Positions 16,567 through 26,801 of a DNA stretch of 64,000 nt are shown here, one piece after another; position 1 is the stretch's first letter; each line of letters opens with the position of its first letter. The stretch covers positions 1-64,000 of the forward strand of contig NZ_VYKK01000021.1 in the NCBI RefSeq assembly GCF_008710135.1, given 5' to 3'. Both the position numbers and the translations under genes were made by a program. Source of the DNA: Paenibacillus spiritus (GTDB lineage Bacteria; Bacillota; Bacilli; Paenibacillales; Paenibacillaceae). The notes below the pieces were generated by a model, which searched no databases, was not told where the DNA came from, and saw only the letters and a program-made list of their open reading frames with translations.

Positions 16567-16596
16567 ATCTTAGCGTATAGCAGGATTTATTGTCAA
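16567..16596 (-). promoter_or_regulatory. promoter of the terC riboswitch leader
   Basis: On the minus strand TTGACA (16591-16596) and TAAGAT (16567-16572) with 18 bases between. It faces away from the nif promoter. Confidence 0.6.
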
Positions 16597-16673
16597 TAGC
16601 CTGTCTGATTTCTCTTCCGGCCCCGCCGCCTCCTGCCGGGCGAAGAATTGGAAACGGAACCAAGAGAGGAGCG

Positions 16674-16690
16674 TGTTAACTAAAATAACA
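16674..16690. promoter_or_regulatory. GlnR-binding site upstream of nifB
   Basis: TGTTA-ACTAAAA-TAACA matches the GlnR/TnrA consensus TGTNA-N7-TNACA at every fixed base. It is about 60 bases upstream of the -35 box of the nif promoter. In Paenibacillus polymyxa-type nif operons, GlnR bound upstream of the promoter activates under nitrogen limitation, and a second site downstream of it represses in excess nitrogen. Confidence 0.85.
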
Positions 16691-16749
16691 TGAAATATGG
16701 CAAAAGTGTAAACTTCATCTTTTTTGGCTTCAAATAGCAATTCGTATAA

Positions 16750-16778
16750 TTGACGGTTAGCAGGCTTGAAAATATCAT
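16750..16778 (+). promoter_or_regulatory. SigA-type nif promoter
   Basis: TTGACG at 16750-16755 and TATCAT at 16773-16778, exactly 17 bases apart; transcription should start near 16785. No -24/-12 Sigma-54 element is present. It probably drives the whole run from nifB to nifV, as gaps inside that run are tiny. Confidence 0.75.
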
Positions 16779-16810
16779 GAAACTAAATAAAACACACCAA
16801 GAGATATTCA

Positions 16811-16827
16811 GATAAGGAAAATTAACA
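16811..16827. promoter_or_regulatory. degenerate second GlnR-like site in the nif leader
   Basis: GATAA-GGAAAAT-TAACA keeps one good half (TAACA) and one poor half at the right spacing. It lies 33 bases downstream of the -10 box, where the repressing site II sits in related nif operons. Its function is inferred from position. Confidence 0.4.
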
Positions 16828-16858
16828 TAAATACAATCTACGTCAAGGAGGTGGGACC

Positions 16859-18235
16859 ATGGCAATTCAGCCGTCATCATGCCGGACCGAGCCGCCGGAG
16901 GAGAGAGTCAGCCGGCATCCCTGCTACAGCGAGGAAGCACATCGCTTCTTCGCCCGGATGCACCTGCCGGTCGCGCCTGCCTGCAACATCCAGTGCAGCT
17001 ACTGCAACCGCAAGTTCGACTGCGTCAACGAGAGCAGGCCCGGCGTTGTCAGCGAGCTGCTGACGCCGGAAGAGGCCGAGCGCAAAGTCAAGGGAGTCGC
17101 CGCCCAGTTGATGCAGCTGTCGGTGGTCGGCATCGCGGGACCCGGCGATCCGCTGGCGAATGCGGAGCGGACCTTCGGGACCTTCAAGCGGGTGCGCCGC
17201 GCACTGCCGGATGTGCTGACCTGCCTCAGTACGAACGGGCTGACGCTGCATAGGCATATCGACGAGATTGAAGAGCTGGGCATCGGGCATGTGACGATTA
17301 CCATCAACGCCATCGACCCCGATATCGGGCGGGAAATTTATGCCTGGGTCTACGATGAGGGAGTGAGGTATGAAGGCAGGGAAGCGGCGGAGCTGCTGAT
17401 AAGGAGACAGCTCGAAGGCCTGCAGGCGCTTGCCGGGCGCGGCGTGCTGGTGAAGGTGAATTCCATTCTGATTCCCGGTGTGAACGACGAGCATCTGGTG
17501 GACGTCTCCAGAAAGGTGAAGGAGCTTGGCGCCGCCGTTCACAACGTAACGCCGCTCATCATCGCGCCGGGCAGCCGGTACGCGGAGGAGGGCCGCCGCG
17601 CGCCGAAGCCGAAGGAGCTGCACCGGCTTCAGGAGCGGATCGGCACGGAGGGCATGAAGCTCATGCGGCACTGCCGCCAGTGCCGGGCCGATGCGATCGG
17701 TCTGTTGGGCCAGGACCGCAGCGCGGACTTCCGGCTGGAGAAGATGGCGGACGATCCGGCGGTGGATCACCGGGCCAGGGAGCAGTTCCAGCAGGAGCTG
17801 GACGGCAGGGTCCGCCAGCGGCAGGCTGCCCGCAGCGGGAGGAGGCCGCTTACGGACCAGAACCGGAAGACCCGGGTTGCCGTAGCCTCCAGAGGCGGCG
17901 ACAAGGTCAATCAGCACTTCGGGCATGCGACGGAATTTCTGATCTATGACACCGATGGCGAAGCGGTCCGCTTCGTGGGCGTCCGCAAGATTCAGGCTTA
18001 CTGCCACGGCACCGCCGACTGCAACGGCGACAAGGGAGAGACGCTGGCGGAGATCTGTTCCCTGCTCGGCGACTGCCGGATTCTTCTCAGCTCGGGCATC
18101 GGCGATGCCCCGAAGGCGGCATTGAACCGGGCGGGTATCCTGCCGCTGGTGCGCAAGGGAGAAATCGCGGCGGAGATACTCGACAGCGTCAAGTACAGTT
18201 CTTATTTTGAGCCAATCCAAATCACGAAGGGATGA
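16859..18235 (+). CDS. nifB: nitrogenase cofactor biosynthesis protein NifB
   Basis: Encodes 458 residues. The radical SAM domain has CNIQCSYC near residue 44 followed by NRKFDCVNESRPGV, the NifB hallmark, and AGPGDPLAN. The C-terminal part, from about residue 340, is a NifX-like domain with VNQHFGHATEFLIYD. NifB makes NifB-co, the 8Fe-9S-C core of the FeMo cofactor, in the cytoplasm. AAGGAGG lies nine bases before the ATG. It is the first gene of the nif operon, six bases before nifH, and carries the GlnR-controlled promoter. Confidence 0.97.
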   Translation: MAIQPSSCRTEPPEERVSRHPCYSEEAHRFFARMHLPVAPACNIQCSYCNRKFDCVNESRPGVVSELLTPEEAERKVKGVAAQLMQLSVVGIAGPGDPLANAERTFGTFKRVRRALPDVLTCLSTNGLTLHRHIDEIEELGIGHVTITINAIDPDIGREIYAWVYDEGVRYEGREAAELLIRRQLEGLQALAGRGVLVKVNSILIPGVNDEHLVDVSRKVKELGAAVHNVTPLIIAPGSRYAEEGRRAPKPKELHRLQERIGTEGMKLMRHCRQCRADAIGLLGQDRSADFRLEKMADDPAVDHRAREQFQQELDGRVRQRQAARSGRRPLTDQNRKTRVAVASRGGDKVNQHFGHATEFLIYDTDGEAVRFVGVRKIQAYCHGTADCNGDKGETLAEICSLLGDCRILLSSGIGDAPKAALNRAGILPLVRKGEIAAEILDSVKYSSYFEPIQITKG

Positions 18236-18241
18236 TTCTAA

Positions 18242-19120
<879 letters not shown>

Positions 19121-19161
19121 TTGACATCGTCTAACAACGATAATAGAGAGGTGAAGTGGAG

Positions 19162-20619
19162 ATGAGCCTGGATATTGAAGCAAGCAAGAAGCTGGTAGGA
19201 GACATTCTGGAAGCTTACCCGGACAAGGCGAGGAAGGACCGGCAGAAGCATTTTCAGATCAATACGGAAGAGACGATGGAGTCGTGCAAATGCTCGCTGA
19301 AATCGAATATCAAATCCCGTCCCGGCGTCATGACGCCGCGAGGATGCTCCTATGCCGGGTCCAAGGGGGTCGTCTGGGGGCCGATCAAGGATATGGTTCA
19401 CATCAGCCACGGTCCGATCGGCTGCGGCCAGTACAGCTGGGGAACGCGCCGCAACTATGCGAACGGAACGCTTGGAATCGACAACTTCACCGCTATGCAG
19501 ATCACGAGCGATTTCTCGGAGACGGACATCGTCTTTGGGGGCGACAAGAAGCTGGAGACGATCTGCCGGGAGATCAAGGAGATGTTCCCGCTCGCCAAGG
19601 GCATCTCGGTGCAGTCGGAGTGTCCGGTCGGGCTGATCGGAGACGATATCGAGGCGGTGTCGAAGAAGATGTCGAAGGAGCTGGATCTGCCGATTGTTCC
19701 GGTCCGCTGCGAGGGCTTCCGGGGCGTCAGCCAGTCGCTGGGCCATCATATCGCCAATGATGCAATCCGCGATTTCATGCTCGGCAAGGCGGAGCTTCAA
19801 GAGACCGGCCCTTATGATGTCACCATCATCGGCGACTACAATATCGGCGGAGACGCCTGGGCCTCACGTATTCTGCTGGAGGAAATGGGCCTTCGCGTTA
19901 TCGGCCAGTGGTCGGGCGACGGTACGATGAACGAGCTGATGACCGCCCATAAGTCCAAGCTGAACCTGATTCACTGCCACCGGTCCATGAATTATATGGT
20001 CGATCATATGGAGAAGGCCTATGGCATTCCGTGGATGGAATACAACTTCTTCGGACCGTCCAAGACCTATGAGAGCCTGCGGGCCATCGCCGCGCGGTTC
20101 GACGCCTCGATTCAGGAGAACTGTGAGAAGGTAATCGCCCGCTACAAGCCGCAGATGGACGCCGTTATCGCCAAGTACCGGCCGCGGCTGGAGAGCAAGA
20201 AGGTGATGCTGCTGATCGGAGGCCTCCGTTCCCGCCACACCATCGGGGCTTATGAGGACCTCGGCATGGAGATTGTCGCCACCGGCTACGAGTTCGCGCA
20301 CAAGGACGATTATGAACGGACCTTCCCCGACATGAAGGAAGGCTCTATCATTATGGACGATCCTACGGCTTATGAGCTGGAGGAACTGGCCCAGCGTCTC
20401 GATATCGACCTTATGGGCTCGGGAGTGAAGGAGAAATATGTGTACCACAAGATGGGCATCCCGTTCCGGCAGATGCACTCCTGGGATTACAGCGGGCCGT
20501 ATCACGGGTTCGACGGCTTCAAGATTTTTGCCCGGGATATGGATATGACCGTGAACAGCCCGGTATGGGGCCTGATGGACCGGAAGAAGGCGCTGATTAA
20601 AGAGGAGGCGGGCTTATGA
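19162..20619 (+). CDS. nifD: nitrogenase MoFe protein alpha subunit NifD
   Basis: Encodes 485 residues. P-cluster cysteines lie in [20 protein letters not shown] and [11 protein letters not shown]. The FeMo-co cysteine is in [10 protein letters not shown] and the histidine ligand is in [14 protein letters not shown]. It carries the active-site cofactor of the Mo nitrogenase. The ATG at 19162 has AGAGAGGTG nine bases upstream; an in-frame GTG at 19156 is less likely. It overlaps nifK by four bases (ATGA). Confidence 0.98.
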   Translation: MSLDIEASKKLVGDILEAYPDKARKDRQKHFQINTEETMESCKCSLKSNIKSRPGVMTPRGCSYAGSKGVVWGPIKDMVHISHGPIGCGQYSWGTRRNYANGTLGIDNFTAMQITSDFSETDIVFGGDKKLETICREIKEMFPLAKGISVQSECPVGLIGDDIEAVSKKMSKELDLPIVPVRCEGFRGVSQSLGHHIANDAIRDFMLGKAELQETGPYDVTIIGDYNIGGDAWASRILLEEMGLRVIGQWSGDGTMNELMTAHKSKLNLIHCHRSMNYMVDHMEKAYGIPWMEYNFFGPSKTYESLRAIAARFDASIQENCEKVIARYKPQMDAVIAKYRPRLESKKVMLLIGGLRSRHTIGAYEDLGMEIVATGYEFAHKDDYERTFPDMKEGSIIMDDPTAYELEELAQRLDIDLMGSGVKEKYVYHKMGIPFRQMHSWDYSGPYHGFDGFKIFARDMDMTVNSPVWGLMDRKKALIKEEAGL

Positions 20620-22175
20620 GCAAGGAACGGATCGATATCCCCGACTATAACTCGCTGTTCTCGGAGGAACGCTTTGCCGCCCAGCGCGAGAACAAGAAGC
20701 AGTTCGAGGCGCCCTGCAGCGCGGAGGAGACGGCCGAAGCGCTGGCGTACTCCCGCTCTGCGGAGTATACCGAGAAGAACTTTGCGCGCCAGGCTGTCGT
20801 TATTAACCCCCACAAAGCCTGCCAGCCGCTCGGTTCGGTCATGGCGGCGCTCGGATTCGAGAAGACGCTGCCGTTCGTTCACGGCTCGCAGGGCTGCAAT
20901 TCCTATTTCCGCAGCCATCTGAGCCGCCACTTCAAGGAACCGACGCCAGCCGTCTCCTCTTCCATGACGGAGGATGCCGCCGTCTTCGGTGGGATGAGCA
21001 ATATGATCGACGGGCTGGAGAATGCCCGGGCGCTTTACAAGCCGGAGATGATCGCGGTGTGCACGACCTGCATGGCCGAGGTCATCGGCGACGACCTGTC
21101 GGCCTTTATCGGCAATGCCCGGCAGAAGGGGGCGATTCCGGAGGACTATCCGGTGACCTTCGCCAATACGCCGAGCTTCATCGGGTCCCATATTACCGGC
21201 TATGACTCCATGCTGAAGAATATCCTGAGCCAGCTCTATGAACGTTCCGGCCTTCAGGCCGCCCGGGGAACGGGCGGAGAGAGCGGAGAGAAGCTGAATG
21301 TGCTGCTCGGCTTCGAGCCCTACACGGCGAACTTCGCCGAAATAAGCCGTATTCTGGACGCCTTCGATACGAAGTACACGCTTCTTGGCGACCACAGCGG
21401 CAACTATGATTCGCCGGCGACCGGCGAATACGAATACTATTACGGCGGCACGAAGCTGGAGGATGTGCCGAAGGCCGCCTGCGCGCTCGGTTCGCTGAGT
21501 CTTCAGAAATACACGCTGCGCAGGACGGAGGAGTATATCAGCGGAACCTGGAAGCAGCCGGTGGCTGCCCTGTCTGCGCCGCTGGGCATCCGGGCCACCG
21601 ACCGGCTGCTGGAGACGATCAGCGGTCTGACCGGCCTGCCGGTTCCGGCTTCGCTGACCAAGGAACGCGGCCGCGTCGTCGACGCTTACGCCGACAGCCA
21701 TCCGTATCTGCACGGCAAGCGGGTAGCGCTGGTCGGCGATCCCGACCTTCTCATCGGCCTGATCGGCTTCTGTCTGGAGCTTGGAATGGAGCCTGTGCAT
21801 GTGCTGTGTTCGAACGGGGACGTCGAATCCGGCGGGGTGAAGTTCAAGCAGGAGGCGGAAGAAATGCTGGCCTCCAGCCCTTACGGATCGGAAGCCGCCG
21901 TCTATGTCGGAAAGGACCTCTGGCATCTGCGTTCCCTGCTGATCCAGGACCCGGTCGATCTGGCCATCGGGAGTTCCCATCTGAAGTTCGCCGCACAGGA
22001 TGCCAAGGTGCCGCTCGTGCGGATCGGCTTCCCGATCTTTGACCGCCATCACCTGCACCGCAGTCCGATTATCGGCTACCGGGGGGCGCTGAATCTCCTG
22101 ACTCAGATTGCCAACACGGTATTGGAGGAGCTTGACCGGAATCACTCCGGGTTCAACTTCGATCTGGTACGCTGA
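20616..22175 (+). CDS. nifK: nitrogenase MoFe protein beta subunit NifK
   Basis: Encodes 519 residues, the usual length. P-cluster cysteines are in [37 protein letters not shown] and [14 protein letters not shown]. It pairs with NifD in the alpha2-beta2 MoFe protein and shares the P-cluster. GAGGAGGCGGGCTT precedes the ATG. The C-terminal region has [17 protein letters not shown], also typical. Confidence 0.98.
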   Translation: MSKERIDIPDYNSLFSEERFAAQRENKKQFEAPCSAEETAEALAYSRSAEYTEKNFARQAVVINPHKACQPLGSVMAALGFEKTLPFVHGSQGCNSYFRSHLSRHFKEPTPAVSSSMTEDAAVFGGMSNMIDGLENARALYKPEMIAVCTTCMAEVIGDDLSAFIGNARQKGAIPEDYPVTFANTPSFIGSHITGYDSMLKNILSQLYERSGLQAARGTGGESGEKLNVLLGFEPYTANFAEISRILDAFDTKYTLLGDHSGNYDSPATGEYEYYYGGTKLEDVPKAACALGSLSLQKYTLRRTEEYISGTWKQPVAALSAPLGIRATDRLLETISGLTGLPVPASLTKERGRVVDAYADSHPYLHGKRVALVGDPDLLIGLIGFCLELGMEPVHVLCSNGDVESGGVKFKQEAEEMLASSPYGSEAAVYVGKDLWHLRSLLIQDPVDLAIGSSHLKFAAQDAKVPLVRIGFPIFDRHHLHRSPIIGYRGALNLLTQIANTVLEELDRNHSGFNFDLVR

Positions 22176-22222
22176 CCGCCGCCCGGTCAGAACCGCTTCA
22201 CAGCGAAGGAGGGAATCATCCG

Positions 22223-23587
22223 ATGGAGCCTATGCGCAAAGAAACGCCGGACGATCAGCCCTGCGGCAGCCGAGTGCCGAAATCGAAGCCCTGTCCCCGG
22301 CCGAGGCCGGGGGAAGCTGCCGGGGGGTGCTCCTTCGACGGGGCGCAGATTGCGCTGCTGCCGATTACGGATGCCGCCCATCTCGTCCACGGTCCCGCGG
22401 CCTGCGCCGGGAACAGCTGGGGGAGCCGGGGGTCCTTGACGAGCGGACCGGATTTGTCCCGGTACGGGCTGACGACGGACCTCGGGAACAACGAGATTAT
22501 TTTTGGCGGAGAGAAGAAGCTGCGGGAGAGCATTGACTATATTGCCGGGCGGTTCGCGCCGCCGGCGATCTTTGTCTATTCCACCTGTGTCACCGCGCTG
22601 ATCGGCGAAGACCTGGACGCGGTGTGCGGGGAGGCTTCCCGGCGGCTCGGACTGCCGGTCATACCGGTGAACAGCCCGGGCTTTGTCGGCAGCAAAAACC
22701 TGGGCAACCGGCTGGCGGGCGACGCCCTGCTCCAATACGTCATCGGCACGGAGGAACCGGATTCGGACCTTCCGCCCGGAATCAATCTGATCGGCGAATA
22801 TAACATCGCCGGCGAGCTGTGGAGCATCGAGAAGCTGATGAATCAGGCGGGCATCCCGCTGACTGCCCGCATTACGGGCGATGCCCGGTATAAGGAAATT
22901 GCCTGCGCGCACCGGGCCAGGGCCAGCATGGTGGTGTGCAGCCGCGCGCTGCTTGGCCTGGCGCGGGGGATGGAGGAACGGTACGGCATTCCGTACTTCG
23001 AGGGCTCGTTCTACGGAGCGAAGGAGACCACCTATTCGCTCAGGCAGATGGCCTATCTGCTGAACGACCGGGAGATGGAACGGCGGGTGGACCGGCTGAC
23101 CGAACGCGAGGAGGCCAGACTGGCGCATGACCTGAAGCCGTACCGCAAGGCGCTGAAGGGCAAGAAGGCGGTGCTGTACACCGGCGGTGTGAAGAGCTGG
23201 TCGGTCATTTCCGCGCTGAAGGAGCTCGGCGTTCAGGTGGTGGGCGTCGGCACGAACAAGAGCACGGACGATGATATAACCCGGATCGCAGACCGGGTGG
23301 GCGACGAGGCGGAGTATATCTCCGAAGGGGGGGCGCTTCGCATTCTGAAGACCGTGAAGGAACGGAAGGCCGATCTGATGATCGCCGGCGGACGCAATAT
23401 GTATGTGGCGATGAAGGAGCGGATTCCGTTCGTGGATATTAACCAGGAGCGCCACCGGGCCTATGCCGGATATGAAGGGCTGCTTCGGCTCGCCAGGGAG
23501 CTGACGGGCGCGCTGACCCATCCGATCTGGGAGCTGGCATCGGCTCCGGCGCCTTGGGAATGGGAGGAGAGCGGAGATGACCGTTAA
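22223..23587 (+). CDS. nifE: nitrogenase cofactor scaffold NifE
   Basis: Encodes 454 residues related to NifD. GGCSFDGAQIALLPITDAAHLVHGP and PAACAGNSWGSRG hold the cluster-binding cysteines; STCVTALIGEDLD holds the third. With NifN it forms the scaffold on which NifB-co is matured to FeMo-co with Mo and homocitrate. Clear AAGGAGGGAAT ribosome binding site. It overlaps nifN by 11 bases. Confidence 0.96.
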   Translation: MEPMRKETPDDQPCGSRVPKSKPCPRPRPGEAAGGCSFDGAQIALLPITDAAHLVHGPAACAGNSWGSRGSLTSGPDLSRYGLTTDLGNNEIIFGGEKKLRESIDYIAGRFAPPAIFVYSTCVTALIGEDLDAVCGEASRRLGLPVIPVNSPGFVGSKNLGNRLAGDALLQYVIGTEEPDSDLPPGINLIGEYNIAGELWSIEKLMNQAGIPLTARITGDARYKEIACAHRARASMVVCSRALLGLARGMEERYGIPYFEGSFYGAKETTYSLRQMAYLLNDREMERRVDRLTEREEARLAHDLKPYRKALKGKKAVLYTGGVKSWSVISALKELGVQVVGVGTNKSTDDDITRIADRVGDEAEYISEGGALRILKTVKERKADLMIAGGRNMYVAMKERIPFVDINQERHRAYAGYEGLLRLARELTGALTHPIWELASAPAPWEWEESGDDR

Positions 23588-24908
23588 GAGACGAGAGAAG
23601 CCGTTGTCCGTCAACCCGCTCCGGATCGGCCAGTCGCTCGGCGCCGTGCTCGCGCTTCAGGGCTGTTACCGCGCGCTGCCGATTATACACGGAGCCCAAG
23701 GCTGTTCCGCCTTTCCCAAGGCGCTGCTGACCCGGCACTTCCGCGAACCGATTGCCGTTCAGACCTCGGCGCTCCAGGAGATGGACGTCATCTTCGACGC
23801 GAACCGCAATCTCGAAGAAGCGCTGCACACCGTTCTGACGAAGCACCGGCCGGATATTGTCGGTATTATCGGGAGCGAGCTGACCGATGTGGCGGGCGCG
23901 GATTATGCCGGCATGCTGAAGCAGTACAAACGGGAGCGGAATATGCGCGGCGGACTGGCCTTTGCCGTGACGCTGCCGGATTTAGGCGGCTCGATGGAGT
24001 CGGGCTTCGCTGCCGCCGTCGAAGCGATGATTGACGAGCTGATCCAGCAGGGCGGAATGCTCCGGGGACAGCGGAATCCGAATCCGCGGCAGATTACGCT
24101 GCTGCCGGCTGCTTCGATGACTCCGGGAGACGTCATGGAACTGAAGGAGATCGCCGGTTCCTTCGGGTTCAAGGCTATTGCGCTGCCGGATGTATCGACT
24201 TCGCTGTCGGGCCATCTGCTGACCGGCTTCTCGCCGCTGACCCGCGGCGGCGTTCCGCTCGATTCCATGATGCAGAGCCTCCAGTCGGGCTTGACGCTTG
24301 CTTTTGGCGGCAGCATGGAACGCGCCGCCCGCCGTCTGCACAACGCGTTGGGCACTCCGTATAAGGTCTTCCCGGCTTCCATGGGGCTTCGGGCCACGGA
24401 TCAGCTGATGGAGACGCTGCAGCAGATCAGCGGCGTCCCGGTGCCTGTCCGCTACCGCTGGGAGCGGGAGAATCTGCTGGATTGCATGCTGGACGCCCAC
24501 TTCCAATTCGCCGGAGCCTCCGCCGTCGCAGCGCTGGAGAGTGACCATCTCCGCTCCGTGGCCGGCTGGCTGGCCGAGCTTGGCGTCGAGCGGAGAGCGC
24601 TGGTGGTTCCCTGCGAGACGACGGCCGTGTCGGAGCTGGAGGAAGACGTATACGTTGGCGATCTGGACGATGCGGAGGCGCTGGGGGCGGGTGCCGATCT
24701 GTGGATCGGAAGCTCGCACGGCATGGCGGGCGCAGAGCGGATCGGCGCAGCTTTTATGGCGGCGGGATTTCCGGTCTGGAACGAACTGGGCGCATATATG
24801 AAGGTATCGGTCGGCTACCGGGGAGCGATGGAGTGGACGAACCGGGCCGGCAATTTCTTGATGCGAAGGGAGGCGCAGCGGCATGAAGGTAGCGTTCGCC
24901 ACAGATGA
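23577..24908 (+). CDS. nifN: nitrogenase cofactor scaffold NifN
   Basis: Encodes 443 residues related to NifK. It begins SVNPLRIGQSLGAVLALQG, then IHGAQGCSAFPKALLTRHFREP, the NifN version of the beta-subunit motif. It partners NifE. Start at 23577 lies inside the nifE end (GGAGATGA), with GGGAGGAGAGCGG upstream. It overlaps nifX by 26 bases. Confidence 0.95.
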   Translation: MTVKRREKPLSVNPLRIGQSLGAVLALQGCYRALPIIHGAQGCSAFPKALLTRHFREPIAVQTSALQEMDVIFDANRNLEEALHTVLTKHRPDIVGIIGSELTDVAGADYAGMLKQYKRERNMRGGLAFAVTLPDLGGSMESGFAAAVEAMIDELIQQGGMLRGQRNPNPRQITLLPAASMTPGDVMELKEIAGSFGFKAIALPDVSTSLSGHLLTGFSPLTRGGVPLDSMMQSLQSGLTLAFGGSMERAARRLHNALGTPYKVFPASMGLRATDQLMETLQQISGVPVPVRYRWERENLLDCMLDAHFQFAGASAVAALESDHLRSVAGWLAELGVERRALVVPCETTAVSELEEDVYVGDLDDAEALGAGADLWIGSSHGMAGAERIGAAFMAAGFPVWNELGAYMKVSVGYRGAMEWTNRAGNFLMRREAQRHEGSVRHR

Positions 24909-25284
24909 CGGCGTGCGGGTCAACGCGCATTTCGGGCAGAGCCCGATGTTTGCCGTCTACAACGTAACGAGAAGCGGCAGTGAGCGGGTCGGACTGCGGC
25001 GGGTGGACGGCGCGTCCCCGGAAGATGAGGCGGGGCGGATTGAAGGGCGGGTGGAAGCCGTGGCGGATTGCACGCTGATCTTCCTGATGCAGATCGGGGC
25101 GTCGGCGGCGGCCAGGGTGACCCGGCGCCAGATCATGCCGGTGAAGGTTCCGGCCGGAAGCCGGATCGACGAACAGGTGAAGCGGTTGTCCGAGATGCTC
25201 CAAGGCAAGCCGCCGATGTGGCTGGCGAAGGTGCTGCTGCGGGAAGAGGCGCTGACGGCGGAAGGAGGGAGTCCGGAGAAATGA
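24883..25284 (+). CDS. nifX: FeMo-co carrier protein NifX
   Basis: Encodes 133 residues of the NifX/NifY/VnfY family: MKVAFATDDGVRVNAHFGQSPMFAVYNV is the typical start, with HFGQ shared with the C-terminal domain of NifB. It carries NifB-co or a later precursor between NifB and NifEN. Overlaps both neighbours (26 bases with nifN; ATGA with the next gene). Confidence 0.95.
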   Translation: MKVAFATDDGVRVNAHFGQSPMFAVYNVTRSGSERVGLRRVDGASPEDEAGRIEGRVEAVADCTLIFLMQIGASAAARVTRRQIMPVKVPAGSRIDEQVKRLSEMLQGKPPMWLAKVLLREEALTAEGGSPEK

Positions 25285-25871
25285 ACCCTTCATTTGAACC
25301 TGTGACTCCGGCTTCTTCCGGCGGCATCCAAGATGGCGGAGCCGTTCAGCCGGAGAGCGGCGGTCCGGCCGGTTCGGCCGGCCGGCGTAAGCGGCCTGCG
25401 CCCGATCCGCTGCTCACGGACGCCCTGCTGGCGCGGCTGGGCGACCTGCTGGGCGCCGCCGATACGCTCGGCCGGTATGCTGCCCTGGGCGCGGAGGAGA
25501 AGATCAAGGCGTCCTTTCTGGCTTCGGCGGAAGACAAGCACGGCTCGGACTGGAGCTGCCTGGCCTCCGATGCGGTGCGGCGGCAGGTGCCGCTGCTGTT
25601 CCAGGCGGTAGCCGGTGTGCTCGAGGGCAAGAGCGGCTATCTGATGCAGAGCTCGGCGGAGATCAACCGGGAAGGGTTCGGCCGCGGCCTGGTGTACAGC
25701 GGCCGCGTCATTCTCGTGATCAAGAGTCTGCGCGCCGGATTTCCGTTCCCGTTCGTCTCGCTGGAGAAGACGCTGGCTTACGGAACGGCCTGTGTGCAGG
25801 AGGGGCTGGCTTTTCTGGACCGGTATAAGCGGATCGCCGAAGGCGGAGGGCTGCTTCACATGGAGGGCTGA
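25281..25871 (+). CDS. NifX-associated DUF269 protein
   Basis: Encodes 196 residues. After about 40 Gly/Ser/Pro-rich residues it matches the DUF269 pattern: EGFGRGLVYSGRVILVIKSLR near residue 130, followed by VSLEKTLAYGTACVQEGLAFL. Genes of this family usually sit next to nifX and are thought to help cofactor handling; the biochemical role is not known to me. The ATG overlaps the nifX stop, with GGAGG upstream. Its place between nifX and hesA marks the Paenibacillus nif type with an additional ORF there. Confidence 0.85.
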   Translation: MNPSFEPVTPASSGGIQDGGAVQPESGGPAGSAGRRKRPAPDPLLTDALLARLGDLLGAADTLGRYAALGAEEKIKASFLASAEDKHGSDWSCLASDAVRRQVPLLFQAVAGVLEGKSGYLMQSSAEINREGFGRGLVYSGRVILVIKSLRAGFPFPFVSLEKTLAYGTACVQEGLAFLDRYKRIAEGGGLLHMEG

Positions 25872-25968
25872 AGGAAGCTGCCGGGAAGTGGAAGGCAGAA
25901 TCCGGAAGAGTGAAGGGAGTGCACCAAGAACGCCCGGCGGACGTTTAAGAGGACGGGAGGAGAGACGA

Positions 25969-26799
25969 ATGAGCGAAGCGGAGGCAGCCGCGGCTGCGGC
26001 AGAAGACGGCCGGACCGCCACCGGCCGGGCAATATCCGAATACGCTTCCTCCGGCCCGGCGGAATCAGGCCCGGCGGTTCCCGCCCGGTACGCCCGCCAG
26101 CTTGCGCTGCTTGGCGCTTCGGGCCAAGAGGCGCTGAGGCGGGCCACGGTACTGGTAGCCGGAATCGGCGGTCTCGGCGGAACGGCGGCTCTGTATCTGG
26201 CCGCGGCAGGCATCGGCAGGCTGATCCTGGCCCATGAGGGCGTGATTGCTGAGCCGGACCTGAACCGCCAGATTCTGATGGACACCGCCCATCTCGGACT
26301 GGAGCGGATGGAGACCGCCGTCTCGCATCTGCGACGCCTCAATCCCGAGGTGGAGATTGAGGGCTACAATGCGCGGATTACGGAGGACCAGTCCCGCTCC
26401 TGGGTGGAGAGCGCCGACATTGTCATCGACGCCCGGTATGACTTTCCGGAGCGCTATATCTTGAACCGCCTTTGTGTTCAATCGCGCACACCGATGATCG
26501 AAGCCGCCATGTACGGCTTTGAAATCTCGCTGACCACCGTTGTTCCCGGCGAGACGCCTTGTCTCGAATGTCTCTATCCGCAGGAAATGCCGTCTTGGGA
26601 GCCTCTCGGATTTCCGGTTCTGGGGGCGACTTCTGGCATGGCAGGTTGTCTGGCCGCGCTGGAAGCCGTAAAATGGATAACAAGGGTAGGGACGACCTAT
26701 ATGAACGTGATGCACCGTTTCCATTCGCTCGACTTTACCTCCTACAGCGTCCGTCTCACCCGGAATCCGAATTGCGCTTGCTGCGTAGAAGGAGGCTGA
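25969..26799 (+). CDS. hesA: HesA/MoeB/ThiF-family protein HesA
   Basis: Encodes 276 residues of the E1-like superfamily. ATP-binding glycines are in VAGIGGLGGTAALYLAAAGIG, with DLNRQILMDTAHLG after them. The zinc cysteines are in CLECLYP and CACC at the end. A 35-residue Ala/Gly-rich N-terminal extension precedes the domain. In Paenibacillus nif clusters hesA is constant; it likely helps Mo or S insertion in cofactor synthesis (role inferred). GGGAGGAG precedes the ATG at 25969. The 97-base gap after the DUF269 gene is the largest gap inside the operon and shows no terminator. Confidence 0.92.
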   Translation: MSEAEAAAAAAEDGRTATGRAISEYASSGPAESGPAVPARYARQLALLGASGQEALRRATVLVAGIGGLGGTAALYLAAAGIGRLILAHEGVIAEPDLNRQILMDTAHLGLERMETAVSHLRRLNPEVEIEGYNARITEDQSRSWVESADIVIDARYDFPERYILNRLCVQSRTPMIEAAMYGFEISLTTVVPGETPCLECLYPQEMPSWEPLGFPVLGATSGMAGCLAALEAVKWITRVGTTYMNVMHRFHSLDFTSYSVRLTRNPNCACCVEGG

Positions 26800-26801
26800 C
26801 C

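Noticed and set aside
16590-16858. Sigma-54/NifA control of nif
   Set aside because: No GG-N10-GC -24/-12 element or TGT-N10-ACA site; a SigA-type promoter with GlnR sites is present instead.
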